A DNA stretch of 64,000 bases from Acidobacteriota bacterium (GCA_019639175.1 JAHBSK010000009.1:89834-153833); one strand, 5' to 3'. Shown: positions 1 to 9,348, counted from the stretch's first letter. Notes: generated from the letters alone by a model not told the origin. Translations and numbers: made by a program.

Positions 1-1
1 T

Positions 2-130
2 CACATTGAGGCTATAGAACGCCTGGCTCTTGGCAAAAAAAGCGGAAGAATCGTTGAAATACCAGTTTTTCAAAGCGTGGTGAAAAAGGACGGCAGACTT
101 GGCTTAAGGCAAATTGAGGTTGAAAATTAG
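2..130 (+). CDS. 3' end of a probable tRNA(Ile)-lysidine synthase (TilS)
   Basis: An open frame enters from the left edge and stops at TAG 128-130, leaving 42 residues. The segment with HIEAIERL followed by KKSGRIVEIP looks like the end of the TilS N-type ATPase region, where a 'His..Ile..Leu....GK/R..LP' stretch is usual. TilS puts lysidine at position 34 of tRNA-Ile(CAU). A tilS gene directly upstream of ftsH is a common bacterial arrangement, which supports the call. The same frame stays open after the TAG up to the ftsH start (see next entry). The fragment is short, so the assignment is tentative. Confidence 0.45.
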   Translation, partial: HIEAIERLALGKKSGRIVEIPVFQSVVKKDGRLGLRQIEVEN

Positions 131-274
131 GGTGTCGGCAACTACAATTTAATGTTGGCGCTTGATGTCCCGGACTTTGTCTTTGAGAACAACGAAGCAA
201 AGCCGTACGTCATCAAAGAAGATTGGTGCATGGTTCGTGTCAGAGATACGCGAGCTGGGAGGCAAGTAAATTGA
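131..274 (+). other. In-frame continuation after the TAG, ending in a TTGA overlap with ftsH
   Basis: Directly after the TAG at 128-130 the same frame is open for 47 codons (including [20 protein letters not shown]) and ends at TGA 272-274. That stop overlaps the TTG start of ftsH (TTGA), the geometry of a translationally coupled gene end. It may be the true C-terminus of the upstream gene interrupted by an amber codon (mutation, sequencing error or readthrough), or chance. No start with a clear ribosome binding site is visible for a separate small gene, although an ATG lies at 152. Confidence 0.3.
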
Positions 275-2205
275 ATTCTAAGGTTAGACAAGTATTTTTG
301 TGGTTAATGATCATCTCCAGCGCGATGCTCTTCGTCTGGTATTTGCAGGGAAGGCAGACAAAACCCGCGCAGGAGCTGTCCTTTGACGTCGCGCTGACAC
401 AGATCAGAAATAAGGATATCAAAGAGGTCACGGTTGGTTCGGACAGCCTTACGCTTACGGACAAAAATGACGCCAAGCTGACGGCAAAACTCGATGGCAG
501 CGACGCTACGCGTGATCAGATATATAAGGCGGCTGAAGGGACCGATACAAAGATCACTCTGGAACAGGCCTCAAGCGGCCTCGGTTGGCTGGTTCTGATA
601 AACGCCTTGCCATTCCTGCTTTTGATAGGTTTTCTTGCGTTCACGCTTCGCCAAATGCAGGCAGGCGGAAATAAGGCCCTCAGTTTTGGAAAATCAAAGG
701 CCAAACTGCTTAACAATCAGCAGAAACGCGTTACGTTCAAGGATGTGGCCGGTGTCGAAGAAGCCAAGGAAGAGCTTCAGGAGATCATCGAGTTCCTTAA
801 AGATCCGCAAAAATTTCAAAAGCTTGGCGGAAAGATACCCAAGGGCGTTTTGATGGTCGGCCCTCCGGGAACCGGCAAGACCCTTATGGCAAAAGCCGTT
901 GCGGGCGAGGCAAATGTGCCTTTCTTCTCGATCTCCGGTTCGGATTTTGTCGAGATGTTCGTCGGTGTCGGTGCAAGCCGCGTACGCGACCTGTTTGAAC
1001 AGGGTAAGAAGAACGCTCCGTGCATAATTTTTATTGATGAGATAGATGCCGTAGGCCGTCATCGCGGTGCGGGACTTGGCGGCGGCCACGATGAACGCGA
1101 ACAGACGCTCAACCAGCTTCTGGTTGAAATGGACGGTTTCGAATCGAACGAAGGCGTTATCCTGATGGCTTCGACCAACAGGCCTGATGTTCTCGACCCC
1201 GCATTGCTTCGTCCGGGCCGTTTTGACCGCCGCGTCGTTGTCGGCAGGCCCGATGTTCGCGGCCGCGAAGGCATTCTTAAAGTGCATACACGCAAGATAC
1301 CGCTTGACGAAAATGTTGACATCAATGTAATTGCACGCGGAACTCCGGGCTTTACCGGAGCCGATCTTGCAAACATCGTCAACGAAGCAGCTTTGAATGC
1401 AGCCCGTTTTAACAAAAAGGTCGTGATGATGTCAGACTTTGAGATCGCCAAGGATAAGGTGATGATGGGCGCCGAGCGCCGGAGCATGGTGTTGTCTGAC
1501 GAAGAAAAGAAACTGACGGCCTATCACGAAGCAGGCCATGCGCTCGTCGGGCTGAAAGTGCCGTCTGCGGATCCGGTTCACAAGGTGACGATCATCCCGC
1601 GCGGAATGGCATTGGGCGTGACGCAGCAGCTTCCCGAAGCAGACCGCCACAGCTACACCCGCGAATATCTGATGAGCCAGATCGCCATTCTGATGGGCGG
1701 ACGCATTGCGGAAGAGATCTATTTCGGCGACAACATGGTTACGACCGGCGCGTCGAACGATATCGAAAGGGCAACGGAACTGGCCCGTGCGATGGTCTGT
1801 GAATACGGCATGTCCGGCCTTGGCCCGCTGACCTACGGCAAAAAAGACGAGCAGATCTTCCTTGGCCGCGAGATAAACCAGCATCGCGATTATTCCGAAG
1901 ATACCGCGATCAAGATCGACGAAGAGGTCAAAAAGATCGTTTCGGGACAATACGAACTGGCAAGAAAGGTCATCACCGAAAATTCGGATGCAATGGTCAG
2001 ATTGTCCGAGGCCCTTTTGGATCAGGAAACGCTTGACAGCGTTCAGATCCGCCGGGTTGTTGCGGGTTTGCCGCTGGATGCCCGTGAGCCGGATCGTACA
2101 TCAGGTGATGATGACGGCTCGGCAGAGGTTGCTGATTCTTCCGGTGAGCGGTTCAAAAAGCCGATCCTGCCGCCGATAACACCGAATAATCCGGCAACGG
2201 CGTAA
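271..2205 (+). CDS. ftsH: ATP-dependent zinc metalloprotease FtsH
   Basis: Membrane-anchored AAA+ protease that extracts and degrades misfolded membrane proteins and short-lived regulators. I place the start at TTG 271, giving 644 residues: GGGAGG at 257-262 sits eight bases upstream, and the product then begins with the usual 'NSKVR' plus first membrane helix. A longer frame from 223 lacks such a site. Two N-terminal membrane segments flank a small periplasmic domain. Walker A GPPGTGKT is at about 197-204, Walker B IIFIDEID at 252-259, and the zinc site HEAGH at 419-423. The C-terminal tail is polar and Pro-rich. A strong terminator follows, so ftsH ends its transcript. Confidence 0.97.
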   Translation: MNSKVRQVFLWLMIISSAMLFVWYLQGRQTKPAQELSFDVALTQIRNKDIKEVTVGSDSLTLTDKNDAKLTAKLDGSDATRDQIYKAAEGTDTKITLEQASSGLGWLVLINALPFLLLIGFLAFTLRQMQAGGNKALSFGKSKAKLLNNQQKRVTFKDVAGVEEAKEELQEIIEFLKDPQKFQKLGGKIPKGVLMVGPPGTGKTLMAKAVAGEANVPFFSISGSDFVEMFVGVGASRVRDLFEQGKKNAPCIIFIDEIDAVGRHRGAGLGGGHDEREQTLNQLLVEMDGFESNEGVILMASTNRPDVLDPALLRPGRFDRRVVVGRPDVRGREGILKVHTRKIPLDENVDINVIARGTPGFTGADLANIVNEAALNAARFNKKVVMMSDFEIAKDKVMMGAERRSMVLSDEEKKLTAYHEAGHALVGLKVPSADPVHKVTIIPRGMALGVTQQLPEADRHSYTREYLMSQIAILMGGRIAEEIYFGDNMVTTGASNDIERATELARAMVCEYGMSGLGPLTYGKKDEQIFLGREINQHRDYSEDTAIKIDEEVKKIVSGQYELARKVITENSDAMVRLSEALLDQETLDSVQIRRVVAGLPLDAREPDRTSGDDDGSAEVADSSGERFKKPILPPITPNNPATA

Positions 2206-2226
2206 CTCTATTGCATAACATAAAAG

Positions 2227-2262
2227 AAAGGATGAGGAACATTGCTTCCTCGTCCTTTTTCT
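2227..2262 (+). terminator. Rho-independent terminator after ftsH
   Basis: A 13-bp stem (2227-2239 with 2246-2258, one T-G wobble) closes a six-base loop and runs into a T-rich tract. It begins about 20 bases after the ftsH stop. Confidence 0.85.
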
Positions 2263-2293
2263 TTTTCGCCCGACGCTGATAAATTCTGTGATT

Positions 2294-3136
2294 ATGGAAT
2301 GGAAGACATCAAAACGGACGCTGAGCCTGAAAAAGACGCTTATAATGGGCATCCTGAATGTAACGCCAGACAGTTTTTCCGACGGCGGCCGCTACGTGTC
2401 TCTCGATTCGGCATTGCGGCAAGCCGAGAGCATGGTTGAGGAAGGAGCGGATATTCTGGACATCGGCGGAGAATCGACAAGGCCCGGCGCTATGCAGGTT
2501 TCGGCAGAAGAAGAGATCGAGCGAGTCGCGGCCGTTATCGAAGCCATTCATGAACGCTTTGATATTCCGATCTCAATAGACACCTACAAATCAGGCGTTG
2601 CCCGCGAAGCCATTCGCGCCGGAGCAGAGATAATCAACGACATATCAGGCCTGCGCTTTGACAGAGAACTTGCCAAGGTTGCCGCCGAACACGAAACGGG
2701 TTTGGTGCTGATGCATTCGCGCGGAGATTTTGCAACGATGCATTCTCAACCGCCGGTCGATGATATCTTCGAAGAAGTAGTTGAAGGTCTGCAAAATAGT
2801 ATTGAGAAAGCGCGTATTACCGGCGTTAAAGATGATCAGATTGCAGTTGATATCGGCATCGGCTTCGGCAAAACATTTGAGCAAAATCTTGAACTGATCG
2901 CAGATCTTGATAGGCTGGTGAACAAGTTCGGTCAGTTCCCTGTTCTGGTCGGTGCTTCCCGCAAATCTTTTATTGGGAAGATATTGAGTGGTATTTCGGC
3001 AACCGAAAGGGTGGAAGGTTCGCTCGCCGCTGCGGTTATTGCCGTTTGGAATGGAGCAAAGATAGTTCGGGTTCATGATGTTCGTCAAACACGGGATGCG
3101 ATCCGTGTAACAGAGGCATTGGTTTTAAATAGATAA
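2294..3136 (+). CDS. folP: Dihydropteroate synthase
   Basis: Condenses 6-hydroxymethyl-dihydropterin pyrophosphate with p-aminobenzoate to give dihydropteroate in folate synthesis. It is the target of sulfonamides. Family motifs appear in order: NVTPDSFSDGG near the N-terminus, DIGGESTRPGA, SIDTYKS, LMHSRG, DIGIGFGKT, GASRKSFIGKI and the C-terminal RVHDV. About 280 residues, full length for the family. The start is uncertain between GTG 2288 and ATG 2294 because neither has a clear ribosome binding site. It follows the ftsH terminator and is separated from lptE by about 50 bases. Confidence 0.95.
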   Translation: MEWKTSKRTLSLKKTLIMGILNVTPDSFSDGGRYVSLDSALRQAESMVEEGADILDIGGESTRPGAMQVSAEEEIERVAAVIEAIHERFDIPISIDTYKSGVAREAIRAGAEIINDISGLRFDRELAKVAAEHETGLVLMHSRGDFATMHSQPPVDDIFEEVVEGLQNSIEKARITGVKDDQIAVDIGIGFGKTFEQNLELIADLDRLVNKFGQFPVLVGASRKSFIGKILSGISATERVEGSLAAAVIAVWNGAKIVRVHDVRQTRDAIRVTEALVLNR

Positions 3137-3186
3137 AAAGATTACGGATCGCGGCCGCTTTCAGGTAACATAGTAACAATTTCACA

Positions 3187-3759
3187 ATGTTGTTTTTTTC
3201 AATGAATCTTCGCGCTGTTCGATACATTACGGCCTTACCGCTTCTTCTTGCGGTACTTGGCTTTACGGATTGCTATAAGCCCGTGACCAATTCCGGCCTG
3301 CCAAAGCATATCAAGACCATTGCGGTTCCGGTCTTTCAGACCGAGGCACAGGGGCTTCGTTACCGTGTCGAATCAAGGCTGACCGAAGCCGTGACAAAAG
3401 AGATCATCAAACGCGGCAACGGGCTGAAGGTACAGGGGACACGTGAAGGCGCTGATGCCGTGATAGAAGGCGTCGTCAGGGATTTCAGCTTTACGGGCGT
3501 TCTGCTTGACCGCGAAGGCCGCGCACGGGTTTATGAGGTGACGATAGTTTCCGCCGTCACGATCCGTGACCTGAAGGAAAACAAGATATTATTCGACAAT
3601 CAGAATTTCGTCCTTCGTGATTCGTTTGAATTTTCCTCCGATCCGCGTTCTTTCTTTAATGAAGAAGACCCTGCGGTCGAACGCATCGCACGGGCATTTG
3701 CCGAATCCGCCGTTTCCGCGTTCGTGAACGGCATAGGTGTTCGTGAGGAGAAAAAATAA
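3187..3759 (+). CDS. lptE: LptE-family LPS-assembly lipoprotein
   Basis: Predicted outer-membrane lipoprotein partner of the LPS translocon LptD. The N-terminus has a hydrophobic signal ending at a Cys (LGFTDC, about residue 29). The lipobox is not ideal because Asp precedes the Cys. The body shows the family's pattern: 'LPKHIKTIAVPVF' followed by 'RYRVESRLTEAVTKEI', then a region describing aggregated beta structure. 190 residues, normal size. ATG 3202 is an alternative start with the same signal peptide. It sits just before holA, the same lptE-holA order as in enteric bacteria, which supports the name. Confidence 0.8.
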   Translation: MLFFSMNLRAVRYITALPLLLAVLGFTDCYKPVTNSGLPKHIKTIAVPVFQTEAQGLRYRVESRLTEAVTKEIIKRGNGLKVQGTREGADAVIEGVVRDFSFTGVLLDREGRARVYEVTIVSAVTIRDLKENKILFDNQNFVLRDSFEFSSDPRSFFNEEDPAVERIARAFAESAVSAFVNGIGVREEKK

Positions 3760-3780
3760 GCGCTCCATGGCGGTAAACTT

Positions 3781-4746
3781 ATGCCGACACTTTCCAAAAG
3801 CGAACTCCGCAACGAACTGAGGGCCGGCCGGTTGAGGCCGGTCTATGTGCTTTGTGGCGCCGAAACGTATCTGAGGAACGCGGCTGCCCGACACATTGCC
3901 GATCTGGCGTTTGGCGAAGGCGACCTCCGCGATTTCAATGACGACGAATACAGCCTTACGCGGCCAGACGCGATGAAGGATGCCCTTGCCGCCGCCGAGC
4001 AAATGCCGATGATGGCGTCGCGACGCGTCATTCGCGTATCGGATGTCCGCGTCGCCGCAACCGCGCAAAAAGACACGTTGAAGGAAGAGAATGAGGAGGC
4101 TCTTAACGCCTATCTTAGCAAGCCGTCTCCAGATACCATTCTGATCTTTGTCGCTGATGAACTTAGCGGAAATCGAAAGATCTCAAAACTGCTGTCAAAA
4201 CATGCGCCTCTAGTAGAATTCGAAAGGCTTGCAGGCCCCGAACTCGAACGATGGGCAAATAAGGAGTTCTCGACGCTGAATTCCACCGTGGACGGAAAGG
4301 TTCTGCGAAACCTGCTGGCCCTCGTCGGTTCTGACCTTAACCGCCTGTCCAATGAAATAGCAAAGCTGTCAGCCGCATCGCTTCCCGGCGGCGAGGTGAC
4401 GCAGGATCTGGTCGATCAGTTGGTTGAAAGGTCGAATCAAACGGATCATTTTCAGTTGACCAACCTTCTGATGTCAGGCCGTTCAAAAGAAGCCCTCACC
4501 GTTCTTCAAAAGATACTGGATGACGGCGCGGAACCGCTCGCCCTGCTCGGCCTGATCGCCTTTAACTATCGCAAACTGGCTGCAACGGTTGGCCGGGTAA
4601 ATCCTGAACGGCTCAAAAAGGCCATTGCCAGAACCGCCGCCGCCGACCTTGCCATTAAAACTTCGGTCGGAGGCGGAGGCCCCGCAGGCGCTCGTCTTCA
4701 GCTTGAACAACTCGTACTGGAAACGATAATGTCCGGCCAGAAGTGA
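3781..4746 (+). CDS. holA: DNA polymerase III subunit delta
   Basis: Delta subunit of the clamp loader, which opens the beta sliding clamp for loading on DNA. The N-terminal AAA+-like domain begins with the family's 'LRPVYVLCGAETYLR' pattern, where the P-loop is degenerate as expected for delta. The middle has 'SLLSK..PLVEFERL' and the C-terminal collar has the 'ALLGLIAFNYRKLA' stretch. 321 residues, typical. The gene starts 21 bases after lptE and probably shares its transcript. Confidence 0.9.
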   Translation: MPTLSKSELRNELRAGRLRPVYVLCGAETYLRNAAARHIADLAFGEGDLRDFNDDEYSLTRPDAMKDALAAAEQMPMMASRRVIRVSDVRVAATAQKDTLKEENEEALNAYLSKPSPDTILIFVADELSGNRKISKLLSKHAPLVEFERLAGPELERWANKEFSTLNSTVDGKVLRNLLALVGSDLNRLSNEIAKLSAASLPGGEVTQDLVDQLVERSNQTDHFQLTNLLMSGRSKEALTVLQKILDDGAEPLALLGLIAFNYRKLAATVGRVNPERLKKAIARTAAADLAIKTSVGGGGPAGARLQLEQLVLETIMSGQK

Positions 4747-4772
4747 ACGGGCCGGACATTTCATTAATGGGT

Positions 4773-4864
4773 AAAATTGTAGGGACAGCAGTTGTGGCTG
4801 CCCGTGGATCTTCGTCACCTGGGAAAGGAAGACGGGACCGGACTCGCCCTGTCCCTACAATTTT
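4773..4864. repeat. Palindromic intergenic element with 16-bp perfect arms
   Basis: The stretch between holA and the convergent gene at 4911 has arms AAAATTGTAGGGACAG (4773-4788) and the exact reverse complement (4849-4864) around a 60-base core. It may act as a bidirectional terminator, but the size and core look more like a REP/MITE-type element. Confidence 0.75.
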
Positions 4865-4910
4865 TCCGGCGAATCATTACTTGCATTCGTCGGAAATGTC
4901 GTTTATCGGA

Positions 4911-5642
4911 TCATAGAGGCTGTAAGCCCAACCCCTGATTCATGTAGTGGTAAAGGCTGTTGAAATCATGCAGGGCACGATTAAGTATCAGCGGAAGCTG
5001 TTTCAGGTCCTCTGTATTGACTATAAGGTTCAGATTGCGGAGAAATGCGTCGTGAGCGTTCATGGTCGTTCCGCTGTCCTCCAGCGAAACCAGGAATAAT
5101 CGGCGTCTTTCCTGTGAATACATCGCGTTCGCCTTTTGCTGAAGAATTGCCGCTCCGCCGTATTCTGCTGCAAAATCCGGCGAGAATATGACGATCTCCG
5201 TTTTTCCTTCGCGGAGCCGCTCATTTGCCTGGGCCGGCGTTTCCGCGATATATACGCGATAACCCGCCTCCGCCATCATTGCCGCCACGGCATCGCGCTT
5301 TTCGCCAAGGCACAAAAGCACACGGCGCGGTTTCTTGTCTATGTCATCATCGGCGTCCAGCGACGCTTTGCCGGTTTGAAGCGCGGAAAGCAGCGATTTC
5401 AAAGCGCTGTTTATCTCAAATTCAGAGGTCTTTTCCGCAAACTCCTTTGCTCCCTGATTCGTAGCCGGAGCCGGTTTGTTTGCGGCAAGCTGCTGGACCG
5501 TGGCAGACCCACCCGCTTTCGGGTCGCGGCTGGCGCGAAGCATATTCTGACAACGCGGGCAACGGACCGTAAAACTTCCGTTCGGTATTTTTGATTCGTC
5601 AAGCTGAAGCGAGACAGAGCAATTGTCACAACGAATTATCAT
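4911..5642 (-). CDS. Zinc-ribbon protein with receiver-like domain
   Basis: 243 residues. The N-terminal 40 residues form an MJ0042-type zinc ribbon with two CxxC pairs (CDNC and CPRC). A low-complexity Ala/Pro linker follows, then from about residue 100 a domain with the alternating beta/alpha pattern of CheY-like receivers ('RVLLCLGEKRD', 'GYRVYIAETPAQA', 'EIVIFSPDF'). Whether it keeps the phospho-acceptor pocket is unclear. It lies 43 bases downstream of pilT on the same strand, so a role tied to pilus control is plausible but inferred. No signal peptide or membrane helix is seen, so it is probably cytoplasmic. Confidence 0.7.
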   Translation of the reverse strand: MIIRCDNCSVSLQLDESKIPNGSFTVRCPRCQNMLRASRDPKAGGSATVQQLAANKPAPATNQGAKEFAEKTSEFEINSALKSLLSALQTGKASLDADDDIDKKPRRVLLCLGEKRDAVAAMMAEAGYRVYIAETPAQANERLREGKTEIVIFSPDFAAEYGGAAILQQKANAMYSQERRRLFLVSLEDSGTTMNAHDAFLRNLNLIVNTEDLKQLPLILNRALHDFNSLYHYMNQGLGLQPL

Positions 5643-5685
5643 ATTCTTTGGTTGGCCGTGAAATCCCTGTTACGGGCTGCACGGA

Positions 5686-6894
5686 TTATTCGATCATATC
5701 GAGAACAGAGGAAGAGGACTGGGCCACAGGCGGCGGCGGAGCCAGAGGCTCGACGGCGGGCCGTGCAGTGCTGCCGTTGTTGACATAATCCTCGGTCGAA
5801 GCCAGGCCCTTTAGCTGGAGCAGAAGGTTGTTCTGATTGGTCGCGTAAGACAATCCGTCCTCGAGCGAGATCTGACCCGCTTCTATCATCTGCCTTATGA
5901 CCGAGTCAAAATCCTGCATTCCGTCGATCTCGCCATCGCGGATGGCGTCAAGCAATGTCTTGCCCTCGCTTTCGCCTTTTTCGATATATTCCCGGGTACG
6001 CGGGTTCGATTTGAGTATCTCGACTGCGGCGATCCTGCCTTTTCCGTCGCCGCGAGGAATAAGACGCTGTGAAACGATATATCGAAACGTTTGCGCCAGA
6101 CGTGTTCTGATGATGCGCTCCTCGTTCTTTGGATAAAGGCCGATTATGCGGTCGATGGTCTTTGACGCGTCTATTGTGTGCAGCGTTGAAAGAACAAGGT
6201 GGCCTGTTTCCGCCGCCTCAAGGGCAATTTCGGCGGTTTCCAGGTCACGCATCTCGCCGACCAGTATTACCTTAGGAGCCTGACGAAGAGCGGCGCGAAG
6301 AGCGGAAGCAAAATCCTTGGTATCGGCTCCGACCTCGCGTTGGTTTATCGTGCTCTTTTTGTGGTTGTGAAGAAATTCTATCGGGTCTTCTATAGTGACG
6401 ATGTGGTAGCTCTTTGTCTCGTTTATGCGGTCGATGATAGCGGCCAGCGTCGAGCTTTTTCCAGAACCGGTAGGCCCGGTCAGCAACACGACACCGTTTC
6501 TCAGGTCTGATATCTGGGCCAGTTGCGGCGGCAGATTAAGCGCCTCAAAACTTGGGATGTCATGCGGAATGACACGCATGACTATCGAATAAGAATTGCG
6601 CTGCTGAAATATGTTCACGCGAAAACGGCATTTGCCGGGCAATGCATAGCTCAGGTCAGCGGTTCTGTTGTTGGCAAGCTGAACTGCCGCTTCGGCGTTG
6701 TCGCGAAGAATGGCCATCGCGATCATTTCTGTCTGAAAAGCGGACAGGCGGCCCAATCCCAGCGGGGTTGCCGAGTAAAGGGTGCCGTTGATCTCAACCT
6801 GCGGTTTTTGCCCGCATGAAAAGTTAAGATCGCTGACATTATCAGAGATGGCCAGCATCTGCTCAATAATGGGTGCTACGTCAAGCAAACTCAT
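5686..6894 (-). CDS. pilT: Type IV pilus retraction ATPase PilT
   Basis: Hexameric secretion-type ATPase that depolymerises type IV pili and so drives twitching motility. Visible motifs are Walker A GPTGSGKSS, Asp box 'TIEDPIEF', Walker B 'VILVGEMRDLETAEIAL' and His box 'GHLVLSTLHT'. I start it at the ATG of MSLLDVAP (6894), with AGGAG eleven bases upstream; this gives 402 residues. The frame stays open to 6966. The C-terminus carries a Pro/Ala-rich tail after the usual end, longer than in typical PilT. It is followed at 43 bases by the zinc-ribbon gene. No other pilus genes are in the window. Confidence 0.9.
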   Translation of the reverse strand: MSLLDVAPIIEQMLAISDNVSDLNFSCGQKPQVEINGTLYSATPLGLGRLSAFQTEMIAMAILRDNAEAAVQLANNRTADLSYALPGKCRFRVNIFQQRNSYSIVMRVIPHDIPSFEALNLPPQLAQISDLRNGVVLLTGPTGSGKSSTLAAIIDRINETKSYHIVTIEDPIEFLHNHKKSTINQREVGADTKDFASALRAALRQAPKVILVGEMRDLETAEIALEAAETGHLVLSTLHTIDASKTIDRIIGLYPKNEERIIRTRLAQTFRYIVSQRLIPRGDGKGRIAAVEILKSNPRTREYIEKGESEGKTLLDAIRDGEIDGMQDFDSVIRQMIEAGQISLEDGLSYATNQNNLLLQLKGLASTEDYVNNGSTARPAVEPLAPPPPVAQSSSSVLDMIE

Positions 6895-7129
6895 TTGAAG
6901 GAAGACTCCTGGAAATAAAAAAGGCGGAAGGACAAAAGGCCGGAGATATGGCTGATGGAACGGCAAGGCTTTTTCCGCCAGACCAATGCCTCAAATATTA
7001 TCACTCAAAGCACCTCAGAAATGCAAGTAAAATTTTATCAAATTTATACAATGTTAAACCTACGGGCGTTAAATTATAGAAAGGCTGCGTTTTGTAAGGC
7101 GGAATAAGAAGTTTGTGAAAAGAGCGAGA

Positions 7130-7756
7130 TCAGGCCGCGCGTTCCAAAAGGCGTTGGTAGTTTGAGGCGATGCCATCTTTCGAATCGAGAACGGCATTGA
7201 TCACGGCGACGCAATTAGCTCCCGTGTCCAATACATCTTTGATATTTTCAGCATTTATCCCGCCAATGGCAACTATTGGAATGTCCGGGATCAAGTTCCT
7301 GATCTCGGCAAGAGCTTTAAGGCCGGTGACCGGCTCACGGTCAGATTTTGTGGCAGTGTCAAAGATCGGGCCAAAAGCAATATAGTCAATAGGCTGTTCG
7401 GACGCCTGTTTTACCTGTTCCAGATCATGCGTGGAAATGCCGATGACGGCATCTTCGCCCAATATGCGGCGGGCCGATGCGGGCGGAAGATCTCCCTGGC
7501 CGAGATGAACTCCGTCAGCCTGGGTCAACATTGCTATGTCTATGCGGTCGTTGATGATGACCCTGGCGCCGTTTTCACGTGCCATTCTAACGGCCGGAAA
7601 CGCTTCAGCCAAAAACTCACCCGCAGAAAGGTCCTTTTCGCGGAGTTGGATCAGCGTCGCGCCGGCTTTTGTAAGCTGCCGGACCTGCTCGGCGTGGCTA
7701 ATCCCGCTGATCTCGCGGTTCGTCAGAGGATATATTACTGGTAATTGGATACGCAA
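7130..7756 (-). CDS. thiE: Thiamine phosphate synthase
   Basis: Joins the pyrimidine pyrophosphate and thiazole phosphate halves to give thiamine phosphate. This TIM-barrel protein shows 'LIQLREKD', 'VIINDRIDIA', 'GVHLGQGDLP', 'YIAFGPIFDTATK' and 'VAIGGINAENI', the full motif series of the family. 208 residues, normal. The only reasonable start is TTG at 7756, since no in-frame ATG precedes the conserved beginning. It lies 11 bases after the acetyltransferase gene on the same strand, so it is probably co-transcribed. Confidence 0.93.
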   Translation of the reverse strand: MRIQLPVIYPLTNREISGISHAEQVRQLTKAGATLIQLREKDLSAGEFLAEAFPAVRMARENGARVIINDRIDIAMLTQADGVHLGQGDLPPASARRILGEDAVIGISTHDLEQVKQASEQPIDYIAFGPIFDTATKSDREPVTGLKALAEIRNLIPDIPIVAIGGINAENIKDVLDTGANCVAVINAVLDSKDGIASNYQRLLERAA

Positions 7757-7767
7757 TTTTCTTTAGT

Positions 7768-8301
7768 TCAAAACAAGGATTTTGTCATTAAAAATCCGTC
7801 CTCTCCATTGTGATAATAGCTGTCCAATCGCTGGACGCAGGCGTAACCTGCCATCTGATAAAGCGCTTGGGCCGTGGTATTGCTTACGCGCACCTCCAAT
7901 GCAACTATGGAAAGCCCTTTTTCCGCAAGTCTGCCTTCCAGGTGTTCCAACAGCCGTGAAGCAAGCCCTCTTCGCCTGTGTTCCGGGGCAATGCCGATGG
8001 TCGTCAGATGTGCCGTTCCGTTCGTGTTGCGGATAGCAAAAATAAACCCTACCATCTCACCTGCTTCGGTCAGCATTTGATAAGAGATTGTTTCCGGGTC
8101 GTTCAAAAGATATGCAAACGTAGCTTTTGTATAATTTTCGCCGTTGAGAAAGCATCTTGCATTAAGCCGGACAAGTTCCCTGACGCTCTTTGAGGTCAGC
8201 GGTTGTATCGCATAGCGTGTTTCCGGCGCAGGTATCACTGCTTCCGCCCGGACAGGCCTGACCGGCAGCAGCATCTGTTTGATCGTTTGGAAAACCGCCA
8301 T
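7768..8301 (-). CDS. GNAT-family acetyltransferase, RimI-like
   Basis: 177 residues with the GNAT fold. The acetyl-CoA loop reads RRRGLASRLLEHLE (Q/RxxGxG/A), followed by 'ALEVRVSNTTAQALYQMAGY', the pattern of the RimI group that acetylates N-termini of ribosomal proteins. An N-terminal stretch of about 30 residues is extra. It lies between queA and thiE in one minus-strand run (12-base and 11-base gaps). The true substrate cannot be read from the sequence. Confidence 0.8.
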   Translation of the reverse strand: MAVFQTIKQMLLPVRPVRAEAVIPAPETRYAIQPLTSKSVRELVRLNARCFLNGENYTKATFAYLLNDPETISYQMLTEAGEMVGFIFAIRNTNGTAHLTTIGIAPEHRRRGLASRLLEHLEGRLAEKGLSIVALEVRVSNTTAQALYQMAGYACVQRLDSYYHNGEDGFLMTKSLF

Positions 8302-8313
8302 AAACCAAGATCT

Positions 8314-9348
8314 CTAAATGACCAGCATACAATCGCCATAGCTGTAAAAGCGATAATTTTCTTTTACAGCATGTCTATATGCATTCATTATAAGTTCGTT
8401 GCCCGCAAATGCGGAAACGAGGACAAGCAATGAGCTTTTAGGCAAGTGAAAGTTGGTCAACAGGCCGTCTATCGCCCGAAACCTGTGTCCGGGAAGTATT
8501 GTCAGGTCGGCAAGTCCGTTTCCGGGCAGAAAATGATCGTGTGCGGAAAGCAGATATTCGAGCGTTCTGGTCGTCGTCGTGCCGACAGCGATGATGCGCC
8601 GCCCGTCTTGTTTTGCGGCATTGAGCCTTTCTGCCGTTTCCGGCGAAAGCGAAAAACGTTCAGGCATCACACGATGACGGGCCAGGTCATCAACACGCAC
8701 GGGTTCAAATGTTCCGTAGCCGACATGCAGGGTGATCTCAGCGACCTCGACCTTTCGGTCTCTTAGTACATCCAATATTTCAGGCGTAAAATGCAGTCCG
8801 GCCGTCGGGGCCGCGATCGCTCCGCGATCTTTTGCATAAACGGTCTGGTATCTTTCGCGGTCGGTATCAGGGCTTTCGCGCTGACGTTTTATGTAAGGCG
8901 GCAAAGGTGTCTTTCCATATCTGCTGAGCAATTCAAAGAAATCATCATCGTAGGAAAATTCAAAGATGATAATACCGTCTTCTAACCTTTCTTTAACGGA
9001 GGCGCTAAAGTTTTCGCCTATTAGAACGTCGCTCCCGATCTTTAGCCGCTTTCCCGGACGAGCCAGAGCTTTCCAGGCGTTGTTGCCTATTGACTCAATA
9101 AGAAATATCTCAATATTGGCGCCGGTCTGCGTTTTGCCGAAAAGCCTTGCCGGAAATACGCGAGTGTTGTTCAGCACCAGCAGATCACCGGGTCGCAAGA
9201 TGTCGGGAAGCGTTGAAAATACATGATCCTGGAACGTGCCTGCGGAGCGGTCAACAAAAAGCATCCGCGACGCGGAACGGTTCTCCAACGGCCTGTCGGC
9301 GATCAGTTCGTCGGGCAGTTCAAAATCGTGATCAGAAAGCTGAAGCAT
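8314..9348 (-). CDS. queA: S-adenosylmethionine:tRNA ribosyltransferase-isomerase
   Basis: Transfers and isomerises the ribose of SAM onto preQ1-modified tRNA, forming epoxyqueuosine at the wobble base. Family signatures are 'LPDELIADRPLENRSASRML' near the start, 'LVLNNTRVFPARLFG', 'YQTVYAKDRGAIAAPTAGLHFT' and 'LLTNFHLPKSSLLVLVSAFAG'. 344 residues, full length. The gene heads the queA-rimI-like-thiE run. Confidence 0.97.
   Translation of the reverse strand: MLQLSDHDFELPDELIADRPLENRSASRMLFVDRSAGTFQDHVFSTLPDILRPGDLLVLNNTRVFPARLFGKTQTGANIEIFLIESIGNNAWKALARPGKRLKIGSDVLIGENFSASVKERLEDGIIIFEFSYDDDFFELLSRYGKTPLPPYIKRQRESPDTDRERYQTVYAKDRGAIAAPTAGLHFTPEILDVLRDRKVEVAEITLHVGYGTFEPVRVDDLARHRVMPERFSLSPETAERLNAAKQDGRRIIAVGTTTTRTLEYLLSAHDHFLPGNGLADLTILPGHRFRAIDGLLTNFHLPKSSLLVLVSAFAGNELIMNAYRHAVKENYRFYSYGDCMLVI

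Noticed and set aside
694..1287. 197-codon minus-strand frame
   Set aside because: Lies wholly antisense to the conserved ATPase part of ftsH and shows no family features.
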